Shown here: piece after piece, positions 17,082-23,826 of the stretch
Layout: each line of letters opens with the position of its first letter
How positions within the stretch are numbered: the stretch's first letter is position 1
Source: Rosettibacter sp964572725
GTDB taxonomy: Bacteria > Bacteroidota > Ignavibacteria > Ignavibacteriales > Melioribacteraceae
Assembly: GCA_964572725.1 (NCBI GenBank)
Contig: CAZNFW010000036.1
Location: 1 to 28,770, forward strand
Reading direction: 5' to 3'
Length of the DNA stretch: 28,770 bases
The notes under the pieces: model-generated
The model's database searches: none
Seen by the model: the letters and a program-made list of their open reading frames with translations, nothing else
Told to the model about the DNA's origin: nothing
Translations under genes and position numbers: made by a program

Positions 17082-18505
17082 AAAATCAATTAGCTAAAAC
17101 CAAGATTCTTATTACTATTGGTCCAGCTTCTGATACAAAAGAAAAATTAGAAGCTTTAATTGATGCCGGTGCAGATGGTTTTCGGCTTAATTTCTCACAC
17201 GGAAATTATGAATATTTTGAAAATGTATTTAATCTTATTAATGAAATTTGTGTAGAAAAATCTTTACCCATCCCAATATTAATTGACCTTCAGGGACCAA
17301 AAATTAGAATTGGAGAATTATCGCAACCGGAAATTGAAATTAAAACAGGTGATTTAATTGAAATTACAACTCAAAACATCAAAGGAACAAAAGAAAAAAT
17401 TTCGACAAGTTATTTACAATTAGTAGAAGATTCTCAAATTGGCAATACAATTTTAATTGATGACGGTTTAATAAAATTAGTGATTGAAGAAAAAAATAAA
17501 GATTCAGTGATATGCAGAATTATCGAAGGTGGAATTCTGAAACCTAAAAAAGGAATGAATTTACCTGGAATGAAATTAAGCACACCTTCTGTTACCGAAA
17601 AAGATTTTAAGGATTTAGAATTTGCACTCAAACATCGTGTGGATTTTATCGCATTATCTTTTGTAAGAAAAAAGGAAGACATAATAAATTTAAGAACATG
17701 GCTCGAAGAAAGAGGATTTAAAATTCCATTAATTGCAAAAATTGAAAAGGAAGAAGCTGTAAATAACTTTGAAAAAATTCTTGAAGTTTCAGATGGAATT
17801 ATGATAGCTCGAGGAGATTTAGGTGTAGAAATCGGAGTTCAGCAGGTTCCTATTATTCAGAAAAAAATTATAAGAAGATGTAACGAAGTAGGAAAACTTG
17901 TTATTACAGCAACGCAAATGCTTGAATCTATGATTAAAAATCCGGTTCCTACAAGAGCAGAAGTTTCTGATATTGCTAATGCTGTTTGGGATGGAACTGA
18001 TGTGGTAATGTTAAGTGGTGAAACATCAGCAGGAAATTTTCCGGTTGAAGCAGTAAAAGTGATGAATCAAATATTGCTTACCACTGAAGCCGAAGTAGGA
18101 AATAGAAGAGATGTTAATTATCATATTCCTGATAATATTTTTGAAAATATGATTGATGCAAGTGGTGCAGCAGTAGTAAAAGCGGCTGAACAATTAAAGG
18201 CTTCTGCAATTGTGATTTTTACACATCTTGGAATTAAAGCAAGCATTGTTTCAAAATTCAGACCCGAAGCTTCTTTGTTTGCAATCTCTGATAAATTCGA
18301 AACACTTAATACCTTGAATCTTCACTGGGGAATCAAACCATTTTTTCTTGATAAAATTTATGATGAAGAAAATGCTATAATAAATTCAACAAAATTATTG
18401 AAAGAAAAAAATTTGATTAAAGATGGCGATGTAATTATTTTTACAGCTGGGGAACCAATGGCAGATAAAGGCAGAAGAACCTGGATAAGATTTATTGTTG
18501 TTTGA
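17078..18505 (+). CDS. pyk: Pyruvate kinase
   Basis: Converts phosphoenolpyruvate and ADP to pyruvate and ATP, the last step of glycolysis. The 475-residue protein has RLNFSHG at 36-42, DLQGPKIRIG at 70-79, the catalytic lysine K221 in IAKIE, the metal-binding stretch ARGDLGVE at 244-251 and ATQMLESM with PTRAEVSDIANAVWDG near 278-306. The C-terminal domain ends FTAGEPMADKGRRTW and lacks the extra phosphohistidine domain found in some Firmicutes enzymes. Translation starts at GTG 17078, whose last two bases are the start of the lon stop codon (GTGA). The gene is therefore coupled to a protease gene, an odd partnership. Family assignment is firm. Confidence 0.97.
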   Translation: MKNQLAKTKILITIGPASDTKEKLEALIDAGADGFRLNFSHGNYEYFENVFNLINEICVEKSLPIPILIDLQGPKIRIGELSQPEIEIKTGDLIEITTQNIKGTKEKISTSYLQLVEDSQIGNTILIDDGLIKLVIEEKNKDSVICRIIEGGILKPKKGMNLPGMKLSTPSVTEKDFKDLEFALKHRVDFIALSFVRKKEDIINLRTWLEERGFKIPLIAKIEKEEAVNNFEKILEVSDGIMIARGDLGVEIGVQQVPIIQKKIIRRCNEVGKLVITATQMLESMIKNPVPTRAEVSDIANAVWDGTDVVMLSGETSAGNFPVEAVKVMNQILLTTEAEVGNRRDVNYHIPDNIFENMIDASGAAVVKAAEQLKASAIVIFTHLGIKASIVSKFRPEASLFAISDKFETLNTLNLHWGIKPFFLDKIYDEENAIINSTKLLKEKNLIKDGDVIIFTAGEPMADKGRRTWIRFIVV

Positions 18506-18564
18506 TTTTTTATAAGTCAAGATTTATAGAACTGCTTATTTGAATTGATAAGGAAGGGATAAGT

Positions 18565-19602
18565 ATGTTAGAAAAGTTAGAAAAGAAAAATTTGAAATTA
18601 GCAAAATGGTGGCAACCTACTAAAAATAATAAAATCCTTTGTACATTATGTCCACGCTACTGCACTATTGGAGAAGGTCAGGCGGGATTTTGTTTTATAA
18701 GACAAAATATTGACGGCAAATTATATTCAATTGGTTATGGCAGACCAACAGGATTTGCAATTGACCCGATTGAAAAAAAACCTCTCAACCATTTTTATCC
18801 GGGCACACAAATCTTAAGTTTTGGAACGGCAGGCTGTAATCTTGGATGTAAGTTCTGTCAAAATTGGTCTATTAGCAAAGCAAGATTGGATAATATCAAT
18901 TCAATTGAAGCTTCACCTGAAGATGTTGTTGCACTTGCAAAAAAATATCATGTGCCTTCAATTGCATTTACTTACAACGACCCTGTAATTTTTGGTGAAT
19001 ATGTTATTGATATTTCAAAACTCGCAAGACAAGAAGGCATTAAAACTGTTATGGTTACTGCTGGATACATAGATAAAGAAGCAAGAAAAGAAGTTTATCA
19101 GTTTATTGATGCGGCGAATGTAGACTTAAAAGCATTTACAGAAACATTTTATCATAAATTAACTTTTTCACATCTTGAACCTGTGCTCGACACATTAAAG
19201 TGGCTTAAAGATGAAACAAATGTATGGTTTGAAATTACAACTTTGCTGATTCCTCAGGAAAATGATTCTCCAGATGAAATTAAAAGTATGTGTGAATGGA
19301 TATTGAAGAATCTTGGTGATAGTGTTCCATTGCATTTCACTGCATTTCATCCTGATTTTAAAATGAGGGATAAAGAAAGAACCCCGCCATCTACTTTGAG
19401 AATGGCAAGAAGTATTGCGCTAAGCGAAGGAATAAAATATTGTTACACAGGTAATATTCATGATGTTGATGGACAGACAACGTATTGTCCTAACTGTAAG
19501 AATGAATTAATTGTTCGTGATTGGCATTCAATATTGAAATACAAAATTAAAGAGGGTAAGTGTATTTATTGCGGCAATATCATTGAAGGAAAATTTAATT
19601 AG
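18565..19602 (+). CDS. amrS: AmmeMemoRadiSam-type radical SAM enzyme
   Basis: A 345-residue radical SAM protein. The 4Fe-4S cluster motif is CNLGCKFC (C91, C95, C98; spacing Cx3Cx2C). Before it, residues 26-43 hold four cysteines (CTLCPRYC...GFC) and the block GRPTGFAIDPIEKKPLNHFYPG, both typical of AmrS. After it come the TIM-barrel strands and VDLKAFTETFYHKL. The C-terminus adds two CxxC pairs (CPNC, CIYC) that look like a zinc ribbon. AmrS proteins are named for frequent association with AMMECR1 and Memo homologues; neither is next to this gene. The natural reaction is not established. AAGGGA stands a few bases before the ATG. It may be co-transcribed with pyruvate kinase (59-base gap). 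Confidence 0.92.
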   Translation: MLEKLEKKNLKLAKWWQPTKNNKILCTLCPRYCTIGEGQAGFCFIRQNIDGKLYSIGYGRPTGFAIDPIEKKPLNHFYPGTQILSFGTAGCNLGCKFCQNWSISKARLDNINSIEASPEDVVALAKKYHVPSIAFTYNDPVIFGEYVIDISKLARQEGIKTVMVTAGYIDKEARKEVYQFIDAANVDLKAFTETFYHKLTFSHLEPVLDTLKWLKDETNVWFEITTLLIPQENDSPDEIKSMCEWILKNLGDSVPLHFTAFHPDFKMRDKERTPPSTLRMARSIALSEGIKYCYTGNIHDVDGQTTYCPNCKNELIVRDWHSILKYKIKEGKCIYCGNIIEGKFN

Positions 19603-19756
19603 CCGAAACAAGAAGTCAAAAGTTTAATTTCTTCCGCAGGAGGGTAAAAATAATTTTAAAAATTTTAGTGCTTTTTTTTATGATTATAAATATATTAACA
19701 AAAACTTTTCCTCTCTTTTGTTACTAATTCATTAACATAATAAAATGGGGGTATGT
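19603..19756 (+). other. Leader region of the secreted protein/7TM/kinase cassette
   Basis: A 154-base AT-rich gap between amrS and the cassette. It contains AGGAGGG at 19638-19644 with no start codon at a usable distance and a T-run at 19671-19678. GGGGG at 19747-19751 probably serves ATG 19757. No clear promoter or terminator can be named. Confidence 0.35.
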
Positions 19757-20263
19757 ATGAAAAAAGTAATTTATTCCTGCCTTCTAATTCTCTTCGTTGT
19801 ATTATTTTCAACAGATGCATCAGCACAAAACAAGCATTTAAGAATTGGAAAAATTTTTGCAAAAGAAGAAGCCAATCAATTGTTTGGCAAACCTGTAATA
19901 TCAATTCCGGTCAGAAAAGAATTATTAAAAGCTGCATTATCACGAGCTGACAAATACATTTATTTTTCAATAAAAGGTAAACTCCCGGTAATCTTAAATT
20001 CAAGAAGAATGTCATTACTTGGTGATAATTTTAACTTAGAACCGGGAGAAAAAGCTTTTGGATTTAGCAGAGAGGTAGTAGAAGAATTTTTGAATAATAC
20101 CAAAGGGCAAGTTATATATTTTGAAATTAGGGGAATAAATAATGTTGATTCAGAAAATCGTAATACAACAGCATCTATGGCTAATGCAGTCTTTAGTTTA
20201 AGTGATTCATATAGTACTTTAGAGATGTCAACAACCTGTCCACCATTTTGTGACCCAGAATGA
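19757..20263 (+). CDS. Small exported protein with a C-terminal CPPFCDPE tail
   Basis: A 168-residue protein that I do not recognise. Residues 1-23 form a signal peptide (MKKVIYSCLLILFVVLFSTDASA, likely cleaved before Q24). The mature part is mixed alpha/beta, has no cysteine until the end and finishes STTCPPFCDPE, with C161 and C165 three residues apart. Those could form a disulfide or bind a metal or cofactor. The frame can open at ATG 19745, but ATG 19757 has GGGGG five bases before it and gives a proper signal peptide. Its stop overlaps the start of the seven-helix protein by four bases (ATGA), so the two are coupled and may work together, for example as ligand-binding and membrane parts of a sensor. 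That role is inference. Confidence 0.7.
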   Translation: MKKVIYSCLLILFVVLFSTDASAQNKHLRIGKIFAKEEANQLFGKPVISIPVRKELLKAALSRADKYIYFSIKGKLPVILNSRRMSLLGDNFNLEPGEKAFGFSREVVEEFLNNTKGQVIYFEIRGINNVDSENRNTTASMANAVFSLSDSYSTLEMSTTCPPFCDPE

Positions 20264-20844
20264 ATATAGTAGATTTTTTAAAATTCTTATTTTATATAAG
20301 TATTATAGTTTGGCTGATTCCTCCAATAAGGAATTATAAGGGTAAATTTTTTTATTATTTTGTTTTTTTAGCAATAAGTGATCCTATATCTATAATCTTG
20401 AGGGAATTATCTATTCCCTCAAGATTCATTTCTTATCTTTTTGTGGGACTATCATTTTGTTATTTATTATCCATAATAAGTAAAGAAGAAATTGCAAAGT
20501 ATAAATATTTTATAATTGCTTCATTCCTTTTCATTGTTTTATTGAATATTGTGGTAAATAAAAATTATATGATAACGCTTTCTTACATTGCTATACACTG
20601 GATTATTTTCATGATTTTCTTGAAATACTTTATAACATCTTATGTTGAAAGAATATTTAATTTTTTCTTTTTTATGTTAATGTTTTATGAATTAACTATA
20701 ATTTCAAAGTATTTAGCCATATTAACAGAAAAAAATAATGCGACAGCATTTTTTATTATTGCAACAATCTTCCAAATTGCCTTTGGACTCTTCTTTTCAA
20801 TCTTTAGAGAAGATAAAACCGGTATCGTTCTTAAGCGCGGATAA
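20260..20844 (+). CDS. Seven-helix membrane protein of unknown function
   Basis: A 194-residue, very hydrophobic protein. I count seven helices at about residues 3-22, 29-47, 57-74, 82-99, 103-125, 132-155 and 160-183. Charges (RNYKGK, SKEEIAKYK, REDKTGIVLKRG) favour the N-terminus outside and the C-terminus in the cytoplasm. No catalytic motif or transporter signature is evident. The layout is like the N-terminal sensor modules found on some histidine kinases, but here it is a separate gene between a secreted protein and a kinase. Fusion to the kinase by a lost frameshift is unlikely, because the kinase's own helix would then place its catalytic part outside. The gene contains a perfect 14-bp inverted repeat at 20394-20426. 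It overlaps the previous gene by four bases. Confidence 0.7.
   Translation: MNIVDFLKFLFYISIIVWLIPPIRNYKGKFFYYFVFLAISDPISIILRELSIPSRFISYLFVGLSFCYLLSIISKEEIAKYKYFIIASFLFIVLLNIVVNKNYMITLSYIAIHWIIFMIFLKYFITSYVERIFNFFFFMLMFYELTIISKYLAILTEKNNATAFFIIATIFQIAFGLFFSIFREDKTGIVLKRG
20394..20426 (+). repeat. Perfect 14-bp inverted repeat inside the seven-helix gene
   Basis: Arms AATCTTGAGGGAAT (20394-20407) and ATTCCCTCAAGATT (20413-20426) surround a five-base loop TATCT. In frame it encodes part of ILRELSIPSRF. Such a long perfect stem is unexpected in coding DNA and would form a stable RNA hairpin. A pyrimidine-rich stretch follows, but no immediate U-run. Confidence 0.8.
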
Positions 20845-20866
20845 TCCGGTTTTACTTTCTCTAATA

Positions 20867-22018
20867 TTGATAGTTGTAGTTCTTTCGGTTTCTTATGTGT
20901 TTTGGCGATATGTTATAGTTCCGATGCATAAAAGACATGTTGAAGAACAGGAAAGATTAAAAGTTCAGCAGACAGAGCTTATGGCTCTGTTCGCTGAACT
21001 TTCACCTGACCCGATTATTCGTTTTGATAACAAAGGTAAAATTGTTTTAGCAAATAATTCTGCTCATAAAATTATTCCACACAGAATGCTGCTTGGTGAA
21101 CAAATTGATACTATCCTTACTTTTATGAAAGATTATGATATTGAAGATATTATCAAAAATGATAAAACCGTTACCTGCACATCTACAATAGCAGGTAATC
21201 AATATCAATTTTTAATTGCCGGGATTTCCAGATTAAATGTTTGTCAGGTTTATGGCAGAGATATTTCTGAACTTAAGAAAACAGAACATGAATTAAAAAT
21301 TGCACTCGAAAAAGCTAATGAATCGCGTAAGCTGAAAGAATATTTTCTTTCTCAAATATCACATGAAATTCGTTCGCCTCTAAACATTATAATTGGTTAT
21401 GCAGATTTGTTTGTTCATGATAAAGATATTGATGAAGAAAAAAAACATGCTTATCTGGCTATGATAAATAACAGCAAGAGGTTATATCGAACTTTCGATT
21501 TGTTAATAAATATGTCGCAGATTCAAACTCATCAATATCAGCTGCGGTTTGAGAGAGTTGATTTAAATGCTGTATTAAAGACAATTTACAACGAGTTGGA
21601 AAGTCATGCCGAGGAGAAGAATCTAAAATTTATTGTAACGAGCAATGTAAATGATGCAATAGTAACTGCTGACCATTATTCAGTAACTCAAGCATTAATC
21701 AATCTTGTGGACAATGCTATTAAATATACAGAATATGGAAAAGTTGAAGTTGTTTTGGATAGAAGGGACCATAATTTAATAATTGAAGTTTCTGATACGG
21801 GAATTGGTATTGAAAAAGATTATTTAGAAAAGTTATTTACTCCCTTTACCCAAGCTGATATGTCATATACAAGGTTATATGAAGGAATAGGTTTGGGTCT
21901 TGCGTTAGTCAAACATTTTCTTGAATTAAACAAAGCGGAAATAAAAGTAAAGAGCGAACACAAAAGAGGTTCGGTTTTTACAATTATTTTTAAGGAGGGA
22001 TTAAAATGGAAATCTTAG
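20867..22018 (+). CDS. PAS-domain sensor histidine kinase
   Basis: Membrane-bound sensor kinase. One N-terminal helix (about IVVVLSVSYVFWRYVIV) is followed by a short coiled linker, a PAS domain (LFAELSPDPIIRFDNKGKIV), a HisKA dimerisation domain with the phospho-accepting histidine in SQISHEIRSP (His codon at 21362-21364), and a HATPase domain with N box LINLVDNAIKYTEYG, G1 DTGIGI and G2 GIGLGLALVKHF. All catalytic boxes are intact. The start is uncertain. The longest frame opens at ATG 20738, but its first 36 residues are a shadow of the seven-helix gene. TTG 20867 is the first start after that gene's stop that keeps most of the helix (383 residues); ATG 20924 would lose it. No ribosome binding site decides the matter. 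It overlaps the receiver gene by 13 bases. Confidence 0.9.
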   Translation: MIVVVLSVSYVFWRYVIVPMHKRHVEEQERLKVQQTELMALFAELSPDPIIRFDNKGKIVLANNSAHKIIPHRMLLGEQIDTILTFMKDYDIEDIIKNDKTVTCTSTIAGNQYQFLIAGISRLNVCQVYGRDISELKKTEHELKIALEKANESRKLKEYFLSQISHEIRSPLNIIIGYADLFVHDKDIDEEKKHAYLAMINNSKRLYRTFDLLINMSQIQTHQYQLRFERVDLNAVLKTIYNELESHAEEKNLKFIVTSNVNDAIVTADHYSVTQALINLVDNAIKYTEYGKVEVVLDRRDHNLIIEVSDTGIGIEKDYLEKLFTPFTQADMSYTRLYEGIGLGLALVKHFLELNKAEIKVKSEHKRGSVFTIIFKEGLKWKS

Positions 22019-22446
22019 AGAATGCAAAACCAAAAATTTTGATAATAGAAGGTGATGAAGATAATCGTAAATTCTTAAAAAAATTTCTAAGTAAATTTTT
22101 TCTGATTGTAACCTGCGATTCTGCTGAAACGGCTTATTCATATTTACAAAAAGAAAAGTTCGATTTAATAATTTTGGAAATTGCTTTGCGCGGAAAGAAA
22201 AATGGTTTGGAATTTGCCAAAGAACTTAAAAACAACCCAAATTATTCACAAATACCAATTCTTTGTTACACAGGATATGCTTACAATCAGGATAGAATAA
22301 ATGCACTTGAAGCAGGTTGTGATATGTACCTCAGCAAACCAACTGACATTCGAATTTTGATTAATACACTTTTTAAATTGTTGAATAAAAAAGATGATTT
22401 ATTTAAAGAACAAAAAATAGGATATATTTCATTTTCGGGAGCATAA
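22006..22446 (+). CDS. Receiver-domain protein with an altered phosphorylation site
   Basis: A 146-residue single receiver domain with no DNA-binding or enzymatic output domain. The fold pattern is clear (KILIIEGDEDNRKFLKK, DLIILEIALRG, IPILCYTGYA, CDMYLSKP). The conserved threonine T89 and lysine K111 are present. The residue aligned with the phospho-accepting aspartate is E58 (LIILE in place of LIILD), and the acidic pair near the N-terminus reads E15-G16 rather than E-D or D-D, removing one magnesium ligand. It may be locked in an on-like state or act as a non-phosphorylated partner of the kinase. AAGGAGG lies 7 bases before the ATG. A hairpin follows the stop and ends the operon. Confidence 0.88.
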   Translation: MEILENAKPKILIIEGDEDNRKFLKKFLSKFFLIVTCDSAETAYSYLQKEKFDLIILEIALRGKKNGLEFAKELKNNPNYSQIPILCYTGYAYNQDRINALEAGCDMYLSKPTDIRILINTLFKLLNKKDDLFKEQKIGYISFSGA

Positions 22447-22456
22447 AATAAAACAT

Positions 22457-22523
22457 GGGGCTGTCTAAAAAGAAAGATTTTCACAGATTTTGAAGTTGAA
22501 TAATTACTTTTTAGACAAACCCC
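22457..22523. terminator. Hairpin between convergent genes (copy 2 of a repeated element)
   Basis: GGGG-C-TGTCTAAAAAG (22457-22472) pairs with CTTTTTAGACA-AA-CCCC (22507-22523) around a 34-base loop. The inner 11 bp are identical to the arms at 9013-9051, while the loops differ. It sits between the stop at 22446 and the minus-strand ahcY stop at 22533, so it probably ends both transcripts. On the minus side it is followed by a T-rich run. Confidence 0.65.
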
Positions 22524-22532
22524 TGAAAGAAA

Positions 22533-23810
22533 TTATGTACCTGCACTATAGTCGTTAATATATTTAATTTGTTCTTTTGTAAGCTTATCTATTTTGTATC
22601 CCATCGTTTTCAATTTAATCTCTGCAATTTCCTGATCCTGTTCTTCAGGAATTTCAAGCACCTGCGGTTCTAATTTAATTCCTTTTTGTTGGTATTGTAC
22701 CAATCTTAACTGAGACATAAATTGATTTGCAAAGGACATATCCATTACTTCTGAAGGATGACCTTCTGCAGCTGCTAAATTTACAAGTCTTCCCTTAGCT
22801 AACAAATAAATTCTCCTTCCGTCTTTAAGAATATACTCCTCATTATTTGGTCTTACTGTTCTTTTTGATTTACTTAATTGTTCGAGGTGAGGAATATTTA
22901 TTTCGCAGTCGTAATGGCCTGTATTGCAGACAATTGCACCGTCTTTCATAACTTTGAAGTGTTTTGATGTAATAACATCTTTGACACCTGTAGCAGTAAT
23001 AAATATATCTCCAATTTTTGCTGCTTCATCCATTGGCATAACACGATGTCCATCGAGAGCAGCTTTAAGAGCTGCTGTTGGTTTAACTTCTGTTACAATT
23101 ACATTAGCACCCATTCCAGAAGCCCGCATTGCAACTCCGCGTCCACAATGACCATATCCAGCAACAACAAAATTTTTACCTGCAAGAAGAACTGAAGTGG
23201 CTCTTAAAATCCCGTCAATTGATGATTGGCCAGTTCCATAAACATTATCAAAATCCCATTTTGTTTCAGCATCATTTACAGCAATAACTGGATATAGTAA
23301 TTTTTTTGCTGCTGCCATTGCACGAAGTCTATGAACTCCTGTTGTTGTTTCTTCAGTCCCGCCAATAATATTTTTTGCAAGTTCAGGGTATTTATTATGA
23401 ACAGTAAAAATTAAATCGGCTCCGTCATCTAAAGTTAAATTTGGTTTTATTCGAAGTGTTTGTTCAATAGACCAATAGAACTCCTTAACATTTTGACCAT
23501 GCCAAGCATAAATTTCAATTCCATTTTTTGCCAGTGCTGCTGCAATTTCATCCTGAGTAGAAAGGGGATTACATCCGCTCCAGCTGACCTGTGCCCCAGC
23601 AGCTTTTAATGTTTCAATTAAAACAGCTGTTTCTTTTGTAACATGAAGACATCCTGCAATTTTATAACCTTTTAGAGGTTTAGTTTTGGAATATTTTTCT
23701 CTTAGTGCCATTAAAACAGGCATACGGGATTCTGCCCATTCTATTTTCTTTCTTCCTTCAGATGCTAATTTTAAATCTCTTACTTTGTATTTGCCTTCTT
23801 TAAAATCCAT
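22533..23810 (-). CDS. ahcY: Adenosylhomocysteinase (SAH hydrolase)
   Basis: NAD-dependent hydrolase that splits S-adenosylhomocysteine into adenosine and homocysteine, removing the by-product of methyltransferases. The 425-residue protein has HVTKETAVL at 56-64, SWSGCNPLSTQDE at 76-88, GGTEETTTGVHRL at 150-162, the substrate-site block NDAETKWDFDNVYGTGQS at 179-196 (K184, D188) and the Rossmann loop GYGHCGRG at 218-225. It is the shorter form without the insert of about 40 residues found in many proteobacterial and eukaryotic enzymes, and it lacks the usual C-terminal YRY, ending INDYSAGT. AAGGAG precedes the ATG. It follows metK by 16 bases and is surely co-transcribed with it. Confidence 0.97.
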   Translation of the reverse strand: MDFKEGKYKVRDLKLASEGRKKIEWAESRMPVLMALREKYSKTKPLKGYKIAGCLHVTKETAVLIETLKAAGAQVSWSGCNPLSTQDEIAAALAKNGIEIYAWHGQNVKEFYWSIEQTLRIKPNLTLDDGADLIFTVHNKYPELAKNIIGGTEETTTGVHRLRAMAAAKKLLYPVIAVNDAETKWDFDNVYGTGQSSIDGILRATSVLLAGKNFVVAGYGHCGRGVAMRASGMGANVIVTEVKPTAALKAALDGHRVMPMDEAAKIGDIFITATGVKDVITSKHFKVMKDGAIVCNTGHYDCEINIPHLEQLSKSKRTVRPNNEEYILKDGRRIYLLAKGRLVNLAAAEGHPSEVMDMSFANQFMSQLRLVQYQQKGIKLEPQVLEIPEEQDQEIAEIKLKTMGYKIDKLTKEQIKYINDYSAGT

Positions 23811-23826
23811 AATGATTATACTCCTT

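Noticed and set aside
19638..19644. AGGAGGG as the ribosome binding site of an unannotated small gene
   Set aside because: No start codon lies 4-13 bases downstream; the next GTG gives a 19-residue frame with no features.
19757..20844. AgrD/AgrB-like peptide signal and processing enzyme
   Set aside because: The first product is a 168-residue exported protein rather than a short amphipathic precursor, and the membrane protein lacks the paired His/Cys catalytic pattern.
20738..20850. N-terminal 36 residues of the longest kinase frame as real coding sequence
   Set aside because: They lie out of frame over the last helix of the seven-helix gene and show no signal or domain; they look like a shadow.
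20260..22018. 7TM protein and kinase as one gene split by a frameshift
   Set aside because: Charges place the 7TM C-terminus inside, so adding the kinase's own helix would put the kinase outside. Both reading frames are otherwise intact.
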